This document shows positions 19,741-29,291 of a stretch of 64,000 nt of DNA, one piece after another. Both the position numbers and the translations under genes were made by a program. The stretch is from contig JAFARO010000004.1 of the NCBI GenBank assembly GCA_019245415.1, forward strand, positions 186,001-250,000, in the 5' to 3' direction. Each line of letters begins with the position of its first letter. Within the stretch, counting starts at the first letter, position 1. This DNA is from Alphaproteobacteria bacterium (GTDB lineage: Bacteria; Pseudomonadota; Alphaproteobacteria; Micropepsales; Micropepsaceae). The notes under the pieces were generated by a model. It was not told the origin of the DNA and made no database searches. It saw only the letters and a list, made by a program, of their open reading frames with translations.

Positions 19741-20354
19741 CCCCGCTGCGTCCGGATCTGGCGGCGATTGCGGCGATGATCCCCGATGGCGCGCGCGTGC
19801 TCGATATCGGTTGCGGCGACGGCAGCCTGCTCGAGCATCTCGTCGCAACGAAGAAGGTCGACGGTCGCGGCCTCGAACTGTCGCAGCCCAATGTCAATGC
19901 CTGCGTCGCACGCGGCCTTGCCGTCATCCAGGGCGATGCGGACGCCGACCTGCACGAATATCCCTCACAGGTCTTCGATGTGGCAATTCTCAGCCAGACC
20001 ATCCAGGCGACGCGCCATCCGCGCACCGTACTGATCGAGCTGCTGCGCATCGGCCGGCGCACCGTGGTGTCGCTTCCCAATTTCGGGCATTGGAACGTGC
20101 GGCTGCACCTGGGCATTCACGGGCGCATGCCGCGCACGCAGGCGCTCGGACATGCCTGGTACGAGACGCCCAACATTCATCTGTGCACCATCGCCGACTT
20201 CGTGGCGCTGACGCGCGATGCGGGCGCCACCATCGAGCGCGCGCTCGCGCTCAGCGCCAGCGGCCGGACCTATCCGATGCGCGCCGATTCCTGGGGCCCC
20301 AACCTCTTCGCCGAGGGCGCGATCTTCCTGTTGCGGCCGGTAGCGAGATTTTGA
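19737..20354 (+). CDS. metW: Methionine biosynthesis protein MetW
   Basis: The 205-residue methyltransferase-fold protein has '[12 protein letters not shown]' (SAM-binding-type loop), '[17 protein letters not shown]' and '[21 protein letters not shown]', the last being diagnostic of MetW. MetW is found fused or adjacent to MetX and is thought to activate it. Here the pair is linked by a 4-base overlap. The protein is full length. Confidence 0.94.
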   Translation: MTPLRPDLAAIAAMIPDGARVLDIGCGDGSLLEHLVATKKVDGRGLELSQPNVNACVARGLAVIQGDADADLHEYPSQVFDVAILSQTIQATRHPRTVLIELLRIGRRTVVSLPNFGHWNVRLHLGIHGRMPRTQALGHAWYETPNIHLCTIADFVALTRDAGATIERALALSASGRTYPMRADSWGPNLFAEGAIFLLRPVARF

Positions 20355-20395
20355 CCTCGCAGACCCTGCCCAGGCGCGGCTGCCGCAGGCGGGTC

Positions 20396-20426
20396 ATGGG
20401 CGCACACGGCGTGCGTGTGCGCCCAT
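20396..20426. terminator. Hairpin between convergent metW and the exported-protein gene
   Basis: A 13-bp stem (20396-20408 with 20414-20426) closes a 5-base loop. It lies 41 bases after metW and 6 bases before the stop of the convergent gene. There is no T-run, so intrinsic termination is likely but not certain. Confidence 0.6.
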
Positions 20427-20432
20427 ACAGAT

Positions 20433-20693
20433 TCAGCCTTTCACGCCGAGAAGCTCCATGGCATGGCCATAATAGACCATGCCCTGATGATAGAAGCCGG
20501 CGTTGCAGGCCTCCAGGCCGAGCCGGCTTTCGCGGCGCGCCGCGTCGGCGTTCTGCGCATTGGCGAGCGCCGCGCTGACCTTGCTTTGCGCCGCCAGGCA
20601 CGAGGCCTGGGTGTCGCTTTCATTTGCAATACCGGCGGTCGCACTCACCGCACAAAGTGCGAGCGCCAGCACCGAGATCTTTGCGAGATCCAT
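20433..20693 (-). CDS. Small exported protein of unknown function
   Basis: The 86-residue product has a signal peptide (cleavage near AGIA, residue 23) and a mature part with two cysteines (SC and AC) about 30 residues apart and 'FYHQGMVYYGHAMELLGVKG' at the end. The ATG is preceded by a GGAGA ribosome site. The regular Ala/Gln/Asn helices suggest a small helical periplasmic protein with one disulfide. No family is recognised. Confidence 0.65.
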   Translation of the reverse strand: MDLAKISVLALALCAVSATAGIANESDTQASCLAAQSKVSAALANAQNADAARRESRLGLEACNAGFYHQGMVYYGHAMELLGVKG

Positions 20694-20925
20694 GATCGTC
20701 TCCTTCTCCTCTTCTCGCCGCGAATGCGGCTTGGCTGAGGTAGGAGATGTTTGATGGAGAAAAAGCCCACGTTTGCGTCATCGTCCCTTGCGACGTTGTA
20801 ATCCCGGTCGGGATTGCAGGCTTTGCGCGCATGAACAGCGTGTGTCGATGCGGTCATGCGAGACATGCGCCGCGAGCATGGTCAAAATCGCGTGCGCGAA
20901 GGCAAGCGGTTGTGCGCAGAAGGGC
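20694..20925. other. Intergenic region with a short palindrome
   Basis: This 232-base gap separates two minus-strand genes, so it should hold the promoter of the exported-protein gene. The only structure noticed is a near-palindrome AATCCCG-GT-CGGGATT (20800-20815), about 107 bases upstream of that gene, which could be an operator. No RNA gene was recognised. Confidence 0.35.
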
Positions 20926-21645
20926 TCAATTGGCGGGGCTTGGAACCGCGGCCGCCACTCTTGTGACGGAGCGGCGCCGCGCGACGGCGACCGGCGCGTA
21001 GATCGACTTCGATGCCTCCACCAGATGCACGCCGCCGAGCCGTGGCCAGAGCCTGCGGCCGATGCGCTCCCAGCCTGCGCCGCTGCGCACGATGGCGCGG
21101 CTTTTCAGCGGCGGACCATAGAGCGCGCAATCCCAGCGCAGCGGCTCGAACATCGCGCCGCGCAACAGCCGCTCGAGTTCGCGGCGGTGGAACGGACGGC
21201 CATGCGCGAAAGGCGAGCGCTCGATCTGCGCCCACAGGCTGGTACGGTTCGGCGCCACGATGAGCATGCGGCCCTCGGGCGCGAGCACGCGCCACAGCTG
21301 GCGCATCAGCGGCCGCACGGCGTCCGCGCCCTCCAGACCGTGCACCACCAGCACACGGTCGAACATGGCGTCCGGAAAGGGCAGCGCGTCTTCGTCCGTC
21401 AGGGTCACGAGCCTGCTTGCGTCAGGCCAGCCGACAGCTCCCATTTCCGCGGGCATCGCCGCGACAGTGCGCTCAGCCTCGATCTGGAAACTGCGCAGAT
21501 AGGGAACGGCGAAGCCGTAGCCCAGCACCCGGGTGTTCCGCCCATCCGGCCAGAGCAGCCTCAGCCGCCGCAGGATCATCCGCCGCGCCATCGCGCCCAT
21601 GGCACTGTCGTAGAACGCGAGGAGCTCGCGCGCGTCCAGCTGCAT
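20926..21645 (-). CDS. SAM-dependent methyltransferase-like protein
   Basis: The 239-residue protein resembles class I methyltransferases: 'DARELLAFYDSAMG' N-terminus, 'RVLGYGFAVPYL' in place of the usual GxGxG loop, 'LPFPDAMFDRVLVVHGLEGAD' (motif II) and 'LRVLAPEGRMLIVAPNR' (post-motif II). The SAM loop is degenerate, so activity is not certain. The same gene divergent from gloB is a recurring alphaproteobacterial neighbourhood as far as I recall. The substrate is unknown. Confidence 0.8.
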   Translation of the reverse strand: MQLDARELLAFYDSAMGAMARRMILRRLRLLWPDGRNTRVLGYGFAVPYLRSFQIEAERTVAAMPAEMGAVGWPDASRLVTLTDEDALPFPDAMFDRVLVVHGLEGADAVRPLMRQLWRVLAPEGRMLIVAPNRTSLWAQIERSPFAHGRPFHRRELERLLRGAMFEPLRWDCALYGPPLKSRAIVRSGAGWERIGRRLWPRLGGVHLVEASKSIYAPVAVARRRSVTRVAAAVPSPAN

Positions 21646-21721
21646 GAGCCTGCCTAGACCGAAGGCGGTTCAACGGCAAGCCTGGGCCTGCTAGGCTGGT
21701 CCATCTCACAAGGATCCCGCC

Positions 21722-22486
21722 GTGCGCCCCCTCGACATCGCCATCGTCCCCTGCCTCAGCGACAATTATGCCTATCTGGTGCACGACGCCGACGCCGGGC
21801 TGTGCGCGGTGATCGATCCGTCCGAGGCGCCTCCCGTGGACAAGGCGCTGGCGGCGCGCGGCTGGAAGCTCACCCACATCCTCAACACCCATCACCACTT
21901 CGACCATACCGGCGGCAATCTCCCGCTCAAGCAAACGACCGGCGCGCGCGTGGTGGGGCCGGCGAAGGACCGCGCGCGCATCCCCGGCATCGACGAGGGC
22001 GTGGAGGAGGGCAAAGATTGGCGCTTCGGTCGGCGCGCCGTGCGCGTACTGGAAATTCCGGCGCATACCCGCGCGCATATCGCTTTCGTTTTCGACGACG
22101 CCGCATTCACCGGCGATACACTGTTCGCGATGGGCTGCGGGCGGCTGTTCGAAGGCACGCCGGAGATGATGTGGGCGAGCCTCACGAAATTGATGAATTT
22201 GCCGGACGCCACACGCGTTTTTTGCGGCCACGAATACACCCAGAGCAACGGCCGCTTCGCGCTCACCCTGGAGCCGGACAATGCCGCGCTCGCGTCGCGC
22301 ATGAAGGAGGTCGATGCTGCCCGCGCCAAAGGTATACCCACCGTCCCCTCGACGATGGCTCTCGAGAAGCAGACCAATCCTTTCCTCAGGCCCAATTCGG
22401 CGGAACTGCGCCGCTCGCTCGGATTGGAGTCGGCCAGCGACGTCGAAGTGTTCGCCGAGACCCGCCGGCGAAAGGACAATTTCTAG
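21722..22486 (+). CDS. gloB: Hydroxyacylglutathione hydrolase (glyoxalase II)
   Basis: The 254-residue metallo-beta-lactamase-fold enzyme has the dinuclear metal motif THHHFDH, 'AHTRAHIAF', 'FTGDTLFAMGCGRLFEG' and 'FCGHEYTQSN', then the glutathione-binding C-terminal segment with 'EKQTNPFLR'. It hydrolyses S-lactoylglutathione to lactate and glutathione in methylglyoxal detoxification. The start codon is GTG. It reads straight into the hydroxylase-like gene two bases after its stop. Confidence 0.95.
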   Translation: MRPLDIAIVPCLSDNYAYLVHDADAGLCAVIDPSEAPPVDKALAARGWKLTHILNTHHHFDHTGGNLPLKQTTGARVVGPAKDRARIPGIDEGVEEGKDWRFGRRAVRVLEIPAHTRAHIAFVFDDAAFTGDTLFAMGCGRLFEGTPEMMWASLTKLMNLPDATRVFCGHEYTQSNGRFALTLEPDNAALASRMKEVDAARAKGIPTVPSTMALEKQTNPFLRPNSAELRRSLGLESASDVEVFAETRRRKDNF

Positions 22487-22488
22487 CG

Positions 22489-23100
22489 ATGGCGGAACCG
22501 CTCGACTTGCCCGACCGCGTGCGCTGGCCGGCGACGTTCGATCCGGCGTTGCTGGCAGCCGATCTCGAGCGGTTATCGGCCTCGGGCTGGATCGAGCATT
22601 TCCTGACGGAGCGCTATGAAGGCACCTGGGATGTGATCCCCCTGCGCGGGCCCAGGGATGCAGACCATCCCGCCATGATGATCGCAACCACGCCGGGCCA
22701 TAAGGATTTCGCCGATACGCAAGCGCTGGCGCTCTGCCCGTACTTTCAGCACGTCATCGGGTCGTTCGAAGCCGAACTCCGCGCGGTGCGTCTGCTGCGG
22801 CTGACGCCGGGATCGTTCATCAAGGAACACACCGATCACGAATACACAGGCGATGACGGCACGATTCGCTTCCACGTTCCCGTCGTGACCAACCCGGATG
22901 TCGTCTTTCTGCTCAACGGCAGGCGGGTTGTGATGGACGCGGGCTCGGCCTGGGTGCTGCGCCTGATCTACCCGCACAGCGTCGCCAACCGCGGCCAGAC
23001 CGACCGCGTCCACATGCTCGTCGACGCGGTGATGACTCCACGCCTGGAAAAGATGCTGCGCGACGCGGCCTATTTGCCCGAAAGTACCGCCGTCGCCTGA
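22489..23100 (+). CDS. Aspartyl/asparaginyl beta-hydroxylase-like oxygenase
   Basis: The 203-residue protein has the jelly-roll iron motif H-x-D in 'KEHTDHEY', the distal His in 'YPHSVANRG' and the 2-oxoglutarate-contacting Arg in 'TDRVHMLVD'. These fit the aspartyl/asparaginyl beta-hydroxylase family of Fe(II)/2-oxoglutarate oxygenases. The bacterial substrate is unknown. It is probably co-transcribed with gloB. Its 3' end overlaps the convergent M28 peptidase gene by 31 bases. Confidence 0.85.
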   Translation: MAEPLDLPDRVRWPATFDPALLAADLERLSASGWIEHFLTERYEGTWDVIPLRGPRDADHPAMMIATTPGHKDFADTQALALCPYFQHVIGSFEAELRAVRLLRLTPGSFIKEHTDHEYTGDDGTIRFHVPVVTNPDVVFLLNGRRVVMDAGSAWVLRLIYPHSVANRGQTDRVHMLVDAVMTPRLEKMLRDAAYLPESTAVA

Positions 23101-25316
23101 TCGAGGCGTGCGCTGTAGGCGTCGAGCACGCCGGCGATCACCTTGATGTACTTCACCGCATCGTCGAAGCGCTCGTCCTCGATCGCTTCGCGCACGCCCG
23201 GAATCGTCTTGGCGCCATAGCCCGTGAAGCGACCCGGGGCATAGATTTGATTGAGATACCAGATGCGATCCGGCAAGCCGACCTCCGCCGGCGCCAGCGT
23301 CTGATCCAGGCTCAGCATCAGGCCGCGCAGTTTCGCGCGCGCTTCCGGCGTCAGCGTCGCGGCGTTGCGGTCGAAGGCGGCGTCGTAGACGGCGGCACTT
23401 GCCTTCAAGCGGGTCACCGCCGCATCGAGCGAGGCGAAATCGATCGCCGGCACGGGCCTGAGGGCAGTGGGTTCGCCGCTCGACTTGGTCGGATCGGCCG
23501 CGAGATGGAAGGCGTGATCGGCGAGCATCTTGTCCTGGATCTCCGCCGCCTGCCGCTTGTCGTCGGCGAGCTTCTTGACCTCCTTGACGTAGGATTCGAC
23601 CGTGTCGGCGAAGTTCGTGGGCCGCGCCAGCGGCAGGTCGCTGTCGGCGGCGCGCAGCACCATGCGACCGATGGTCTTGGCGAGCACGACGTTGTAGACG
23701 AAACCCGGATCGCCGAAGCGCGTGAAGTGCTCATAGGTGTCGTAGCGCGAATGATAAACGCCGCCGTTGTTGCCCTCCTGGCCGTACTCGACGTTGAGCG
23801 CCGGTAAGCCCAGGTGCTCGATGAAGGCGGAATAGTCCGAACCGGAGCCGAGCGCCCCGATGGGAAAGTCCTTCGACGGATCGGCCGCGCGCTTGGCGTC
23901 TTCCTTCAGGCGTGCGGCATTTTCCGGATCGCGCGACGCGAGCGCATCGGTGCGCATCTTGGCGCGCCGCCGGTCGCCGACGCTGGCCCGGGTTTCCGGA
24001 TCGGTCACGTCGGCAGCGACTTGATTGACGAAATGCTCCAGATCGTGGCTGCCCTCGACCTCGAGGATGCCGCGTCCGTTGCTGTCCGTATTGATGTAGA
24101 GCACGGCCTTCTGTTTGAGTTCGGCGCCATGCTGTTCGGCCCATTCGGTGGAGCCCAGCAGGCCCGGCTCCTCGCCGTCCCAACTCAGATAGACGATGCT
24201 GCGCTTGGGCCGCCAGCCCTGCTTGGCCAGCATGCCGAGCACGCGCGCTTCCTCGAGCAAGGTCACTTGGCCTGAAAGCGGGTCGGCGGCGCCGAACACC
24301 CAGCCGTCATGGTGATTGCCGCGCAGCACCCATTCGTCCGGCAGCTCGGAGCCCTTCAGCATCGCGACCACGTCGTAGATCGGCTTCAGACTCCATTGCG
24401 ATTTGACGAGGAGATGCACCTTGGCGGCGCTCGGGCCGACGCGATAGGTGAGCGGCAGACGCCCGCGCCAGCTTTCCGGCACGGTTTGTCCGCCTAGTTG
24501 CGCAAGCAGCACTTGGCCGTCGGCATAGGAGATCGGCAGCGCCGGAATCTTCAAGATCACCGGCGACTCATTGATCTTCAGCCGCTTCGCATCTGCCGTC
24601 GCGCCGACAGCCGGCGTCAGAGGATCGCCGGTAAAGAGTGTCATGTCCTCCACCGAGCCGCGCTGGAAACTGCGTGGCGGCCGCGCCGGTCCCGCGGGAT
24701 AGGTGGGATCCACGGAATATCCATCGTCGGAAGGATCCGAATAGATGATGCAGCCCACCGCCCCGTGCTCGGCCGCCAGCCGGGGCTTCAACCCGCGCCA
24801 GCCCGCGCCGTAGCGCGCGATCACGATCTTGCCCTTGACGCTGACGCCCATGCGCTCCAGCGCCTTGTAGTCGTCGCGCATGCCGTAATTGACGTAGACC
24901 AGCGGCGCGGTGACATCGCCGTCGCCTTGATAGGCGAGGTAGGCCGGCAGCGGCGCCTGCTTTGCCGTGGCGCTGGTATCGCCCTTGATCGGCGGCTCCT
25001 GCAGCGTGGCGTGCCAGCTTTTCTTGCCGACCAGCTCGATCGCTTCCTTGACGGGAGTTGGATAGAGCACCTGGAACGTCTCGATATGCGCATCCCAGCC
25101 GAATTCTTGGAATTTCTTGAGCTCCCACTCGGCATTGGCCTTGTCGTGCGGGCTGCCTACGTTATTGGCCTCGGCCGACATCAGCTTGAGCCACTGCGCC
25201 ATGTCGTGCGCGTCCAGCGCCTGGTCGAACTGCTGCTCGAGCGAAGCGTTGCCGAAACTCGCCGATGCGCCGGCGCAGAGAAGACAGACCGCAGCGAGGG
25301 CGAGCGGACGTTTCAT
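23070..25316 (-). CDS. M28 family metallopeptidase (glutamate carboxypeptidase II-like)
   Basis: The 748-residue precursor has a signal peptide (cleavage near ASA), a protease-associated (PA) domain insert around 'GKIVIARYGAGWRGLK' and 'GAVGCIIYSDPSDDGYSVDPTYP', then the M28 catalytic domain. Zinc ligands and catalytic Glu are visible in 'GNHHDGWVFGAADPLSG' (H, D), 'WDGEEPGLLGSTEW' (E-E) and 'NTDSNGRG' (D), with a late His in 'GGVYHSRYDTYEHF'. A C-terminal dimerisation domain follows. The architecture is that of PSMA/transferrin-receptor-like peptidases, which trim acidic C-terminal residues; specificity here is unknown. It is exported. Confidence 0.92.
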   Translation of the reverse strand: MKRPLALAAVCLLCAGASASFGNASLEQQFDQALDAHDMAQWLKLMSAEANNVGSPHDKANAEWELKKFQEFGWDAHIETFQVLYPTPVKEAIELVGKKSWHATLQEPPIKGDTSATAKQAPLPAYLAYQGDGDVTAPLVYVNYGMRDDYKALERMGVSVKGKIVIARYGAGWRGLKPRLAAEHGAVGCIIYSDPSDDGYSVDPTYPAGPARPPRSFQRGSVEDMTLFTGDPLTPAVGATADAKRLKINESPVILKIPALPISYADGQVLLAQLGGQTVPESWRGRLPLTYRVGPSAAKVHLLVKSQWSLKPIYDVVAMLKGSELPDEWVLRGNHHDGWVFGAADPLSGQVTLLEEARVLGMLAKQGWRPKRSIVYLSWDGEEPGLLGSTEWAEQHGAELKQKAVLYINTDSNGRGILEVEGSHDLEHFVNQVAADVTDPETRASVGDRRRAKMRTDALASRDPENAARLKEDAKRAADPSKDFPIGALGSGSDYSAFIEHLGLPALNVEYGQEGNNGGVYHSRYDTYEHFTRFGDPGFVYNVVLAKTIGRMVLRAADSDLPLARPTNFADTVESYVKEVKKLADDKRQAAEIQDKMLADHAFHLAADPTKSSGEPTALRPVPAIDFASLDAAVTRLKASAAVYDAAFDRNAATLTPEARAKLRGLMLSLDQTLAPAEVGLPDRIWYLNQIYAPGRFTGYGAKTIPGVREAIEDERFDDAVKYIKVIAGVLDAYSARLDQATAVLSGK

Positions 25317-25508
25317 GGATTCCCCCAAAACCGAAATGGCCGCGGATCGTAGCGGCCGGGCCTGAGCTTTCAAGGCGGAAACGGTGTCCGTCTGTCGCCA
25401 TGATGCATTCGCGGCCTTCCGGCGCCCAGGTAAGAAACTTGCGCGCCATGTACTTTTCCTGGGCATGGGCGCCAGCTAGGATTCGAAAAGGTTTGAGGGG
25501 GTGTCCGG

Positions 25509-27914
25509 ATGTCCCGCCGAGTTGTTTTTCGCCATTGCGCGCTCGCGCTTCTCGCAGCCTCCTTGCCGCAGCCGTTGCTCGCCCAGCAGGCGCAGGGCCA
25601 GGGAACCATCGAGACCGTGATCGTCACCGCCACACGCCGCGCCGAGCAGCTCAGCAAGGTGCCGGAAAGCATCAGCGCCTTCACCAGCCAGCGCATCGAA
25701 CAGCTGAACGCCAAATCGATCGCCGATCTCGTCGCCTACACGCCGGGCGTGACCTTCAGCCAAACGAGCAAGGACGTTTCCATCCGTGGCGTGAATTCGA
25801 CCGCTGGCGATGCCACGACCGGCATCTATATCGACGACACCCCGATCCAGTTGCGGAGCCTGGGCTTCGGTTCGGACAATACCCTGCCGTCCGTGTTCGA
25901 TCTGGAGCGCGTCGAGGTGCTGCGCGGTCCGCAAGGCACCTTGTTCGGCGCAGGCTCGGAAGGCGGCACGGTGCGCTACATCACGCCGCAACCCAGCCTT
26001 TCCGACTACAGCGTCTATGCCAAATCCGAGATCGCCGGCACGCAGGGCGGGGCACCGGATTACGAGGCGGGCGTCGCCGTCGGTGGGCCCATCGTCGACG
26101 ACAAGCTCGGCTTCCGCGTCAGCGGCTGGGGACGGGAGGATGGCGGCTGGATCGACAAGGTCGACTACATGGACCCGAGCCATGTGCTCCAGTCGAACAC
26201 CAACTATGTCGACACCTATGTCGGCCGCGCGGCGCTGACCTGGAAGCCGACTTCCGCCCTCGTCGTCACGCCCAGCGTGTTCTACCAGAACCGCCATCAG
26301 AACAATATCGACGACTACTGGGTCGGCATCTCCAATCCGGACCAAGGCATCTACAAGACCGGCACGCCGGAGAACATGGCCGACAAGGACCGATTCACGC
26401 TCGCCGCGCTCAAGGCCGATTACGATTTCGGCGGCGCCGAACTGATCTCCAACACCTCGTACTTCACGCGCCATGAACTGGTGCAGGACTACAGCGCCAC
26501 GCTCTACGACCTCTCCTATTTCCAGCAGATCCTCGATCCCAGCCAGCCCGGCGGCCCGCGCGATCCCTTCGGCCGCGGCTGCACCGCCGCCGAGCCGCTG
26601 TGCATCTATAAGTCCGAGCTTTATCCGCTGTTGACGCCGACGGGCATCAATCTGGGCAATTTCGGGCACTACGAGGCGGTCAACAACGTCACCAACACCC
26701 AGGACAATTTCACCCAGGAACTGCGCCTTCAATCCACCGACTCGAACGCAAGGCTGACCTGGATCATCGGCTTCTTCTATTCGAACCAGAGCCAGCTCAG
26801 CGTCGAGGAGATCAACGATCCGCAATTGCCGGCGCTCACCCAGTTCCTCTGGGGCGAGAGCATGCAGATGGCGTGGCTCGAGAACCTGCTGCCGAACGGC
26901 GACGACTACATCAATCATACCCGCGGCCACGAGCATCAGGAGGCGGTATTCGCCAACGCGACCTATGCGCTGACGCCCGCGCTCAAAGTGCAGGTCGGCG
27001 CGCGCCTGGCGCAGACCCATTTCGACTTCACCAACTTCTCCGACGGGCCGCAGAATTTCGGACCCCTCACCGGTCCGCCCGGTTCGAAGGACGAGCGTCC
27101 CTTCACCCCCATGGCCGGCATCACGTGGCAGATCGACGACGACGAGATGGTCTATGCCACCTGGGCCAAGGGCTATCGCATCGGCGGCGCCAATCCGCTG
27201 TTCCCGGTGCAGGCGTGTTCGGAGATCACCACCGAGCCGACCTCGTACAATTCGGACTCGGTGACGAGCTATGAGGCCGGCACCAAGGACAAGTTGTTCG
27301 GCGGCCGCTTCCAAGCCTCGGCCAGCGTCTACTATCTCAAATGGACCAACATCCAGCAGGTGGTGCAGCTTCCGTCCTGCGGCTTCCGCTACACCACCAA
27401 CCAGGGCGCAGCGGAGAGCAAGGGCTTCGACTTCGAGGGCGAGTGGCTGGTTCTGGACGGGCTCGACTTCGACTTCACGCTCGGCTTCACCGACGCGCAT
27501 TACACCAGCACCAGCCAGTCGGTCGGCCTGGTCCTCGCCGATGTCGGCGACAAGCTGCCCGGCTCGCCCTGGACGTTCTCGCTCGGCGCCGAATACACAC
27601 GAACACTCTGGGATCACGAGGCCTTTGTGCGGCTCGACTACCAGTTCCAGGGTCCCGAGACGGGACTGACGCCCGAACGCGACCCGGGAACGACCTTGTT
27701 CGACCCGGGTCTGGTGCCGGAGCCGGAAACCAATGTGCTCAACATCCGGGCCGGCACGACGGTGAAGAACATTGCGTTCACGCTGTTCATGGACAACATG
27801 CTGAACTCCCACCCGCAGCTCGGTCTCAACCACCAGGATGAGTTCACGCTGCTGTACGAAGCCTCGACCTTGCGTCCGCGCACCTTCGGGCTGACGGCGA
27901 CGTATCGGTATTGA
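25509..27914 (+). CDS. TonB-dependent outer-membrane receptor
   Basis: The 801-residue receptor has a signal peptide (LLAQQAQ), a TonB box-like 'IETVIVTATR', the plug domain with 'SIRGVNSTAGDATTGIYIDD' and 'VEVLRGPQGTLFGAGSEGGTVRYI', and a long beta-barrel ending 'FGLTATYRY' with the required aromatic terminus. Such receptors of the Proteobacterial Fe/oligomer-uptake class import siderophores, B12, sugars or peptides; no substrate clue is visible. It is divergent from the M28 peptidase (192 bases), so peptide uptake is possible. A GAGGGGG ribosome site precedes the ATG. Confidence 0.93.
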   Translation: MSRRVVFRHCALALLAASLPQPLLAQQAQGQGTIETVIVTATRRAEQLSKVPESISAFTSQRIEQLNAKSIADLVAYTPGVTFSQTSKDVSIRGVNSTAGDATTGIYIDDTPIQLRSLGFGSDNTLPSVFDLERVEVLRGPQGTLFGAGSEGGTVRYITPQPSLSDYSVYAKSEIAGTQGGAPDYEAGVAVGGPIVDDKLGFRVSGWGREDGGWIDKVDYMDPSHVLQSNTNYVDTYVGRAALTWKPTSALVVTPSVFYQNRHQNNIDDYWVGISNPDQGIYKTGTPENMADKDRFTLAALKADYDFGGAELISNTSYFTRHELVQDYSATLYDLSYFQQILDPSQPGGPRDPFGRGCTAAEPLCIYKSELYPLLTPTGINLGNFGHYEAVNNVTNTQDNFTQELRLQSTDSNARLTWIIGFFYSNQSQLSVEEINDPQLPALTQFLWGESMQMAWLENLLPNGDDYINHTRGHEHQEAVFANATYALTPALKVQVGARLAQTHFDFTNFSDGPQNFGPLTGPPGSKDERPFTPMAGITWQIDDDEMVYATWAKGYRIGGANPLFPVQACSEITTEPTSYNSDSVTSYEAGTKDKLFGGRFQASASVYYLKWTNIQQVVQLPSCGFRYTTNQGAAESKGFDFEGEWLVLDGLDFDFTLGFTDAHYTSTSQSVGLVLADVGDKLPGSPWTFSLGAEYTRTLWDHEAFVRLDYQFQGPETGLTPERDPGTTLFDPGLVPEPETNVLNIRAGTTVKNIAFTLFMDNMLNSHPQLGLNHQDEFTLLYEASTLRPRTFGLTATYRY

Positions 27915-27916
27915 GC

Positions 27917-29290
27917 ATGGCGGGGCCAAAGTCGACCGACGGGCCCAATCCAGCCTTGTCGTATCTCTGGCTCCTGCTCGCCGTCGGAATGCTGTGGTGC
28001 GTTTCCCGGTTTGCCGGCGCGGCAATCGTGGAAAGGCTGACGAGCCTGGAAGATGTGCCATACGCGCCGGCGCTGGCGGCATTCGTTCTGATCGCCCTGT
28101 GCAGCTTCGCCAGCGCCTATGCGACGCGCGGGACGCCGATTCCCTCCTTCGTCGTCGCCATCGCGCTCGGCATCGCGGGCCATGCGCTGTTCGCGCCGAT
28201 CGTCGCCGACAAGACGGCGCTCGGCGCCATCGTCTCGGGAGCAGCGGCGATCATCCTGTTCAGCGGCGGGCTCGAGATAACGCTGCGGGAATTCCTGCGG
28301 CTCTTGGTCAAGGTGTCGCTGCTGGCGCTGCCCGGCGTCCTGCTCACCGGCTTTACGTTCTCGTCCGTGCTGCAGGGGCTGAGCCAGGCGATGGGAGCCG
28401 CCATCGCCATGCCGGTGATCATCCTGCTGGGCGCGATCCTTGCCTCCACCGACCCGGCCGCGATCATTCCGGTGTTGCAGGGCGTGCGATTCAAGGATCG
28501 CGCCACCAAGGACATCGTCGTTGCGGAAAGCGCGCTCAACGACGTCGCCGGCGCGCTGCTGACGACGGCGTTCCTGAAGATTCCGCTGGTCGGGCTTTCT
28601 GTTATTGCTGCTTACGCCGATTTGGCCACGCCTGAATACTACAGGTTTCTGGCGCTGCAGGCGGGATATGGCGTTATTGCCGGTACCGCGACATGGCTGG
28701 GGCTGCTGCTGCTGTCGCTGATCAAGAAGCGCCAGAAGGCCCGCTACGGCGCCGACCAGATCTATTTCCTCGCTATGCCGGTGGCCGCGTTCGTCGGTGC
28801 CGCCGCGCTTGGCGGAAGCGGGTTTCTCGCGGCATTCGTCGCCGGAATCCTGTTCCGCACGGAGGCGCATATGGCCGAGATCGAGCGCTTCTTTACACAG
28901 GTGATCGACGGCCTCGCAAAGCCCGCGATCTTCCTGCTGGTGGGCGCGATGGTCGATCCCGGAGCGCTCGTCGCTTACGCCCCGGTCGGCATCGCGGTCG
29001 CGCTGATCTTCATGTTCGTGCTCAGGCCGGCAATGGTTTTCCTGATGCTGGGCGGCTACATACTTCTGCCCAATTCGCCGCGGAGACTTTCGCTTCGCCA
29101 GCTCGCCTTCTTCTCTTTCGTGCGCGAGACTGGCGCCATTCCGGCGGTTCTGCTGATCCCGGCAGTCGACCGCATGACGGGCGGGACGGCCGGCTTGGTC
29201 GAGATCGGCATGTGGGTGATCCTGCTGACCCTCATCCTCGCGCCGCCGTTGACGCCGGTGGTGGCGCGCCGGCTCGGCGTGGCGGAATAG
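27917..29290 (+). CDS. Cation/proton antiporter (CPA family)
   Basis: The 457-residue protein has 12-13 membrane helices and the sodium/hydrogen exchanger motifs 'LFSGGLEITLREF', 'LGAILASTDPAAIIPVLQG' (with the conserved TDP) and 'ESALNDVAGAL' (with the ND pair typical of electrogenic CPA antiporters). It should exchange Na or K for protons at the inner membrane. The ATG at 27917 follows the receptor stop by 2 bases; a TTG at 27911 is an alternative. It has no C-terminal TrkA-N or USP domain. Confidence 0.9.
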   Translation: MAGPKSTDGPNPALSYLWLLLAVGMLWCVSRFAGAAIVERLTSLEDVPYAPALAAFVLIALCSFASAYATRGTPIPSFVVAIALGIAGHALFAPIVADKTALGAIVSGAAAIILFSGGLEITLREFLRLLVKVSLLALPGVLLTGFTFSSVLQGLSQAMGAAIAMPVIILLGAILASTDPAAIIPVLQGVRFKDRATKDIVVAESALNDVAGALLTTAFLKIPLVGLSVIAAYADLATPEYYRFLALQAGYGVIAGTATWLGLLLLSLIKKRQKARYGADQIYFLAMPVAAFVGAAALGGSGFLAAFVAGILFRTEAHMAEIERFFTQVIDGLAKPAIFLLVGAMVDPGALVAYAPVGIAVALIFMFVLRPAMVFLMLGGYILLPNSPRRLSLRQLAFFSFVRETGAIPAVLLIPAVDRMTGGTAGLVEIGMWVILLTLILAPPLTPVVARRLGVAE

Positions 29291-29291
29291 C

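Noticed and set aside
18523-19848. An N-terminal extension of hisC to 803 codons
   Set aside because: The extension is antisense to metX; hisC homologues begin at '[10 protein letters not shown]'.
25476-28082. An 868-codon minus-strand open frame opposite the TonB receptor
   Set aside because: Same reasoning; the plus-strand frame has plug and barrel signatures and the minus-strand product has no recognisable motif.
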